From positions 1-45,532 of the forward strand of contig CAZAZQ010000020.1 of assembly GCA_964489705.1 (NCBI GenBank): a stretch of 45,532 nt of DNA, in the 5' to 3' direction. Below are positions 42,275 to 45,532 of this stretch, piece by piece; position 1 is the first letter of the stretch, and every line of letters starts with the position of its first letter. The translations under genes were made by a program, and so were the position numbers. The notes beneath the pieces were generated by a model. The model was not told the origin of the DNA and did no database searches. It saw nothing but the letters and a program-made list of their open reading frames with translations. The DNA is from CAZAZQ01 sp964489705. Its GTDB lineage: Bacteria; Zixibacteria; MSB-5A5; GN15; FEB-12.

Positions 42275-43216
42275 AGTCCCAGTTATACTTTTCATTACCA
42301 ATCTGCCGCGGCGGAAAGGAGTCTCATTCCCCTCCAAATAAATTTCCAGGTTTTCTCCAATAGTAGTTACCACCCCCTCGGCAAGTACGTCAGTATAGTG
42401 CTCATCGGTATCCGCATAAATAAGGACATCTTTTCCAATAACACGTGAGCGCTCACGATAGATTTGAAGTAACTCGTTATACCGGTTATCAAGTAACCGC
42501 TGGTAATTACGACTCAAGGCGTGTACCAACGAGTGTGCCACCTTTCGTTGCGTACAAGCTATCCAATCGGTGGTGAACGATTTCAACGAGGCTACCCGGG
42601 GGACAAAGTCATTGCGCTTGACCACCGGTGTGGTCTCTACGTTTACTCCAACACCCATCACCACCCCGGTGACGACGTCTCCTTGACTCAAAGTATGTGT
42701 CAGCACCCCCGCTACCTTGGCATCGTAGAGCAAAACATCGTTTACCCACTTGATGGTCGCTTTTCCTTCCAATAGAGGAATTTTGTCAATTGCTTCTATC
42801 ACCGAGATGGAAGGAAGAATAGTAAAACCAGGCCCGAAATTGTCAATTGCTTGTTGCGGCGCCGCATACACCGACAAGTGGATGTTGCCGTCACAGCTTA
42901 CCCACCGCCGCCCTTTGGAACCGTGGAGAATACTCCCCCCACCCGTCAAGCAGAGGAGATTGGGGGGCAATTCCTTGGTCTGAGCCAACTCGATCAAGAC
43001 ATCGTATTGCGACACCTGCGATTGTTTGACGACGAACATGTACTGCCAGATATGCTCCTGTTCAATCACTCCTTCGTAGAGATAGCCCTTGTACCCCAAC
43101 GCAGTTATGAGAGTAGCCACACGACTTTCGAGGAGATCAAAAGCGATTATTTTCCAAGAGACGCCCGGCGGGACAACCTTCTCGGCAAATTCGACGTCAT
43201 CAGTGTATATTATCAT
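42272..43216 (-). CDS. birA: Biotin--protein ligase (BirA-like, no N-terminal repressor domain)
   Basis: A 314-residue ligase that activates biotin with ATP and attaches it to biotin carrier lysines. Core motifs are HGSKGRRWVS (for GRGRxGRxW), NIHLSV, KWVNDVLLYDAKVAGVL and GVGVNVE. The C-terminal 50 residues match the ligase cap (GENLEIYLEGNE). The first 100 residues show no helix-turn-helix, so it probably does not repress transcription. It lies directly upstream of oadGAB, whose alpha subunit has a biotin domain and would be a natural substrate. Confidence 0.88.
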   Translation of the reverse strand: MIIYTDDVEFAEKVVPPGVSWKIIAFDLLESRVATLITALGYKGYLYEGVIEQEHIWQYMFVVKQSQVSQYDVLIELAQTKELPPNLLCLTGGGSILHGSKGRRWVSCDGNIHLSVYAAPQQAIDNFGPGFTILPSISVIEAIDKIPLLEGKATIKWVNDVLLYDAKVAGVLTHTLSQGDVVTGVVMGVGVNVETTPVVKRNDFVPRVASLKSFTTDWIACTQRKVAHSLVHALSRNYQRLLDNRYNELLQIYRERSRVIGKDVLIYADTDEHYTDVLAEGVVTTIGENLEIYLEGNETPFRRGRLVMKSITGT

Positions 43217-43240
43217 GTATACCCCTTGGGTAAAAGTTTC

Positions 43241-43729
43241 TCACGTGCGGAATCGCTCATCGGAGAACGTCTGTGCCGCCCGATGAGATTTCCCGGTCAG
43301 CCATCCAAGCCGTATATCCGGTTGGGCATCAAACTCCGGCACGTAAGGCTTGATATCCAACAAAGGGGTGCCGTCAATAATGTCGACCTCGGCAATATGC
43401 AACATAGCCCCCTCCACTTTTACAAGTGAAACAACAGAGAGTCCAATTTGGTTCGGGCGTCTTGGAGCACGGGTGGCAAAAACACCCCGAAGGACGGTAT
43501 CCAAAAACGGTTTCACCTTGAGCGAGAAGCCCTTAGAGAGATGAAAATGATACAATAAAATAATATGGGAGAACCCCTCTAAGTCGGTCAGCCCCTCTTT
43601 GAACTCGTCGAAAACTTCAACCGTACCGTGTACCCCCTTGGCAGCTTTCGGTTGTATGGGAACCTTATCCCCCTCACGGAACGGCGAGTGAATGACCCCA
43701 ATCGGACGATAAACTATCTCCTGCACCAT
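43241..43729 (-). CDS. trmO: tRNA (N6-threonylcarbamoyladenosine37-N6)-methyltransferase TrmO
   Basis: A 162-residue TrmO/TsaA/YaeB protein that methylates t6A37 in tRNA using SAM. Motifs are YRPIGVIHSPF at the N-terminus, GFSHIILLYHFH and ATRAPRRPNQIGLSVV. I chose ATG 43727-43729 with GGAGG 6 bases upstream; the frame is open 20 codons further. Gap of 24 bases to the biotin ligase gene, so probably one transcript. It is shorter than E. coli TrmO because it lacks the C-terminal domain. Confidence 0.9.
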   Translation of the reverse strand: MVQEIVYRPIGVIHSPFREGDKVPIQPKAAKGVHGTVEVFDEFKEGLTDLEGFSHIILLYHFHLSKGFSLKVKPFLDTVLRGVFATRAPRRPNQIGLSVVSLVKVEGAMLHIAEVDIIDGTPLLDIKPYVPEFDAQPDIRLGWLTGKSHRAAQTFSDERFRT

Positions 43730-43836
43730 TTTGCCCTCCGGCTGCACATTGAGTAACAAGTGTAGAGCAATGTACAGCCGGATTTTCAATAAGGCAAGCG
43801 TGAGGGGATTTTTTTCTTTCCCAAATTAACCACACT

Positions 43837-44223
43837 TTAATGATGGTGTCCGTGATGATCGCAGCGCAAATCTTCGTGGTTGTCCAGCTCTCCTTTGAGA
43901 TACCGCTCCAAAGCGGATTGAATATCTTTCTCCTGGGTAACCAACACTTCGATACCGGTTTCGCTCAAATCCTTGTAGATTCTCCTGCCCATCCCGCCGG
44001 AAATAACGACCTGACAGTCTTTTAACGCTTCCAAAATAGGACCGTGACGGTCGATGCCGTGGTCTTTTCCCGCCAAACCACGGGCATGACCGGTAAAGGT
44101 ATTCGGGCGATACTCCACCTTCTCGAGCCTATCGTTCTCCAACCGGTAGATGGCAAACCCTTTGGCGTGCCCGAAATGAGACGCAATGGTTTTCTCATCA
44201 TCAGAGACAACCGCAATGTTCAC
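43837..44223 (-). CDS. NifX/NifB-type iron-molybdenum cluster-binding protein
   Basis: A 128-residue member of the dinitrogenase iron-molybdenum cofactor-binding family. It begins with NIAVVSDDEKTIASHFGHAKGF, has VVISGGMGRRIYKDL in the middle, and ends in a His-rich tail (CDHHGHHH). Small stand-alone members occur in many anaerobes without nitrogenase and are thought to carry iron-sulfur or metal clusters. The GTG start at 44221-44223 overlaps the DUF5320 gene stop by 4 bases. Last in the four-gene cluster. Confidence 0.88.
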   Translation of the reverse strand: MNIAVVSDDEKTIASHFGHAKGFAIYRLENDRLEKVEYRPNTFTGHARGLAGKDHGIDRHGPILEALKDCQVVISGGMGRRIYKDLSETGIEVLVTQEKDIQSALERYLKGELDNHEDLRCDHHGHHH

Positions 44224-44570
44224 GACTCGGACTCCTTTTTCAAACGTTCTTCCAACTCGTTCATCCGTTGTTCCAGCTCTTCTTTTTCACGCTTGAGGCT
44301 TGCCAGTTCCGCTTGGAGATCTTCCTTCTCGCTCACCGGAGGAGGCGGTGCTCCCCAGTAGGCGAAATGACCGGCGGGATAAATTCTCCCTTGTTCGTCT
44401 TGGTAGTAGGCATGAGGACCGAAACCGCACCGACATGGTCCGATATAGCGGTATCCCTTTGGGACATTCATAATGGGCTGCGCCCACCATCCGGCACCTC
44501 TTCCCCCGCCTCTGCCGTAGCCTCTGCCGTAGCCTCTGCCATACCCGTAACCGTAGCCGTAACCGTACAT
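44220..44570 (-). CDS. DUF5320-like Gly/Tyr/Arg-rich protein with C-terminal coiled coil
   Basis: A 116-residue protein. Residues 1-32 are a Gly/Tyr/Arg repeat made by a 12-base tandem repeat. The middle has GPCRCGFGPHAYY, with two cysteines. Residues about 82-112 form a Glu/Lys/Leu coiled coil. Such proteins sit with DUF134 regulators and NifX-like proteins in many anaerobes; the role is unknown. The start is directly next to the zinc-ribbon gene stop. Confidence 0.75.
   Translation of the reverse strand: MYGYGYGYGYGRGYGRGYGRGGGRGAGWWAQPIMNVPKGYRYIGPCRCGFGPHAYYQDEQGRIYPAGHFAYWGAPPPPVSEKEDLQAELASLKREKEELEQRMNELEERLKKESES
44509..44568. repeat. Tandem repeat at the 5' end of the DUF5320-like gene
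   Basis: Three 12-base units CCTCTGCCGTAG, CCTCTGCCGTAG and CCTCTGCCATAC (44509-44544) are followed by four 6-base units CCGTAA/CCGTAG/CCGTAA/CCGTAC (44545-44568). They encode the Gly-Tyr/Gly-Arg start of the protein and keep frame. Confidence 0.85.
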
Positions 44571-44786
44571 TTACGCACCTCCTTCCATCTTTTTTTGTTT
44601 GGCTTTCTTTTGAGCCTCCACAATTTGTCTATGATGCACACTTCCTTCTCGAACCATCTTTCCGTTACACTGCGGACAGCGTTCCTCTTGGCACGGCACT
44701 CCGCGCTCATGAGGCTTGATGTAGCCGCACTTGGGACATATGCAATTTCCGCCTGCCCCATAGCCGCCGTGTCTCACTCCCGCCAT
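44571..44786 (-). CDS. Small zinc-ribbon protein
   Basis: A 71-residue protein with Gly-rich start, then CICPKCGYIKPHERG and CPQCNGKMVREGS, giving a CxxC...CxxC metal site, and a Lys/Gln-rich helix at the end. Probably a zinc ribbon or rubredoxin-like metal binder. Overlaps the DUF134 gene by 13 bases. Confidence 0.78.
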   Translation of the reverse strand: MAGVRHGGYGAGGNCICPKCGYIKPHERGVPCQEERCPQCNGKMVREGSVHHRQIVEAQKKAKQKKMEGGA

Positions 44787-45244
44787 CGTCTTCCTCCTTG
44801 CCCATGTCGTCCTCTTCCCCGCCCTTCAGGCTGGGAGCCGTGGACTCGATGTACTTCCTGGCTTCGGCAGCGGGGACATTCTTCCGAGCGTCCCGTTCCA
44901 TACGGAACATCCCATATCTCCCCGCACTGCACGCATCTGAATCTTCTCATTTCCGCCACTTCTATAACGCCTCCTTCAATCCGTATGGCTTTTCCGTTCA
45001 CCAGCGCATCGGCGATCTTCCGGTGCGCCGACTCCAAAATTCTCCCGAACGTTTGCCGAGAGATGTCCATATATTTGGCTGCTTCTTCTTGGTAAAGCCC
45101 TTGCCCATCAGCCAAACGGATAGCTTCATATTCATCTATGCTGAGAATCACTTCCGCCAATTCCCGCCGAGGGATTCCCATCGGCTTGAAATACCCATTG
45201 GCGGGCGTCCCGGAAACGATTCTGCGACATAACGGCCTTACCAC
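44774..45244 (-). CDS. DUF134-family DNA-binding regulator with C-terminal zinc ribbon
   Basis: A 156-residue protein. Residues 1-90 match DUF134: RRIVSGTP, YFKPMGIPRRELAEVILSID, then a sigma-region-4-like helix-turn-helix (EEAAKYMDISRQTFGRILESA). Residues 98-135 carry two CxxC pairs (CVQCG and CPRC), a zinc ribbon, and the tail is Gly/Arg-rich. GTG start 45242-45244 follows GGAG by 7 bases. It heads the cluster and has a palindrome in its promoter, which suggests self-control. Confidence 0.88.
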   Translation of the reverse strand: MVRPLCRRIVSGTPANGYFKPMGIPRRELAEVILSIDEYEAIRLADGQGLYQEEAAKYMDISRQTFGRILESAHRKIADALVNGKAIRIEGGVIEVAEMRRFRCVQCGEIWDVPYGTGRSEECPRCRSQEVHRVHGSQPEGRGRGRHGQGGRRWRE

Positions 45245-45282
45245 GTTTTATCTCCTCAACTTCTTATACAATTCTATCGGCT

Positions 45283-45311
45283 ATTATAAGCATATGCTCA
45301 TAATAAGTCAA
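45283..45311 (-). promoter_or_regulatory. Near-consensus promoter of the DUF134 cluster with palindrome in the spacer
   Basis: On the minus strand TTGACT (45306-45311), exactly 17 bases, TATAAT (45283-45288). The spacer holds the perfect palindrome AGCATATGCT (45289-45298), placed so that a bound repressor would block RNA polymerase. Start point is about 35 bases before the GTG. Confidence 0.75.
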
Positions 45312-45400
45312 GGGATTTTTTCGAAAAATTCGCTCAAGAAGCCGGAATCTCTTCTCCGACAGGCTCTTAAGAGGGCACAGACATCCCCCCCCTTTATCCT

Positions 45401-45429
45401 CCGGCAGGTCTCTTTTGAGATTTCTCTAC
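45401..45429 (-). repeat. GTAG-tagged hairpin, REP-like copy 5 (diverged)
   Basis: On the minus strand GTAG (45426-45429), then AGAAATCTC, loop AAAA, GAGACC, TGCC. Same layout as copies 2-4 with a different loop and G-T pairs in the stem. Confidence 0.5.
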
Positions 45430-45469
45430 CATTGCTTTAGTAAAGAGATAAAATTTGTAGCCGTACAGA

Positions 45470-45494
45470 CCCCACCGCAAGCGGTGGGGCACCC
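45470..45494. repeat. CCCACCGCAAGCGG repeat, copy 2
   Basis: CCCCACCGC and GCGGTGGGG form a perfect 9-bp inverted repeat around AA. The same segment with one changed base lies at 14491-14514. Near the window end, after the promoter of the DUF134 cluster. Confidence 0.7.
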
Positions 45495-45532
45495 AGGGGG
45501 TATGAACCGGGCAGATAGGTAACAGAATAGAC

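Noticed and set aside
1..45532. tRNA or rRNA genes
   Set aside because: No tRNA T-loop or acceptor pattern and no rRNA-like segment was seen in the gaps; a tRNAscan run would be needed to be certain.

Overview
The window is a gene-dense bacterial segment of moderate GC, probably from an anaerobic or facultatively anaerobic member of the Fibrobacteres-Chlorobi-Bacteroidetes (FCB) side of the tree, perhaps Zixibacteria-like. The pointers are a secreted protein ending in the YPNPFNP-type FlgD-like sorting domain, an iron-sulfur/ferredoxin-based central metabolism, and a sodium-pumping oxaloacetate decarboxylase. No rRNA or tRNA is present, so the taxonomic placement is inference only.

Layout, left to right. 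(1) 1-7040, minus strand: the 5' part of rpmA, then a likely operon read right to left: tmk, an S41 processing protease, a TauE/SafE transporter, a small membrane protein, a HAD phosphatase and a sugar nucleotidyltransferase fused to a degenerate phosphomannomutase. (2) 7132-9175: a myo-inositol-phosphate synthase with a lysine-rich tail, divergent from a TetR regulator; both promoters share a palindrome. (3) 9383-14186, minus: lon, engB, purA and an FKBP lipoprotein. (4) 14187-14761: a gap packed with short hairpin repeats. (5) 14762-21724, minus: a nine-gene, mostly overlapping operon coding for a P-loop ATPase, a four-subunit 2-oxoacid:ferredoxin oxidoreductase, NuoE/NuoF/NuoG-like subunits and a four-cluster ferredoxin. 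(6) 21885-26055, plus: a type II restriction-modification pair, then a lipoprotein and a citryl-CoA-lyase-like protein. (7) 26298-29950: a GNAT acetyltransferase, two secreted proteins, a metallo-beta-lactamase-fold enzyme and two small unknowns. (8) 29951-30827: a non-coding gap with hairpins, then fumC. (9) 32335-34271, minus: ogt, a HAD phosphatase and a signal-peptidase-like membrane protein. (10) 34626-38851, plus: a second S41 protease and the malic enzyme/phosphotransacetylase fusion. (11) 38956-43729, minus: oadGAB, biotin protein ligase and trmO. (12) 43837-45244, minus: a small cluster DUF134 regulator, zinc ribbon, DUF5320 protein and NifX-like protein, driven by a near-consensus promoter with a palindrome in its spacer.

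The metabolic genes fit together around C4 and 2-oxo acids: fumarase and malic enzyme interconvert fumarate, malate and pyruvate; OadGAB decarboxylates oxaloacetate and exports sodium; the adjacent biotin ligase can charge OadA; the citryl-CoA-lyase homologue could link citrate to oxaloacetate and acetyl-CoA; and the large operon links 2-oxoacid oxidation to ferredoxin and NAD(H).

The most interesting structures are the 2-oxoacid oxidoreductase operon joined to a hydrogenase-type NADH module without any hydrogenase subunit, a family of GTAG-tagged hairpins with compensating stem changes (REP-like), and several enzymes whose catalytic residues appear lost (phosphomannomutase domain, signal-peptidase-like protein, peptidase-MA-like lipoprotein).
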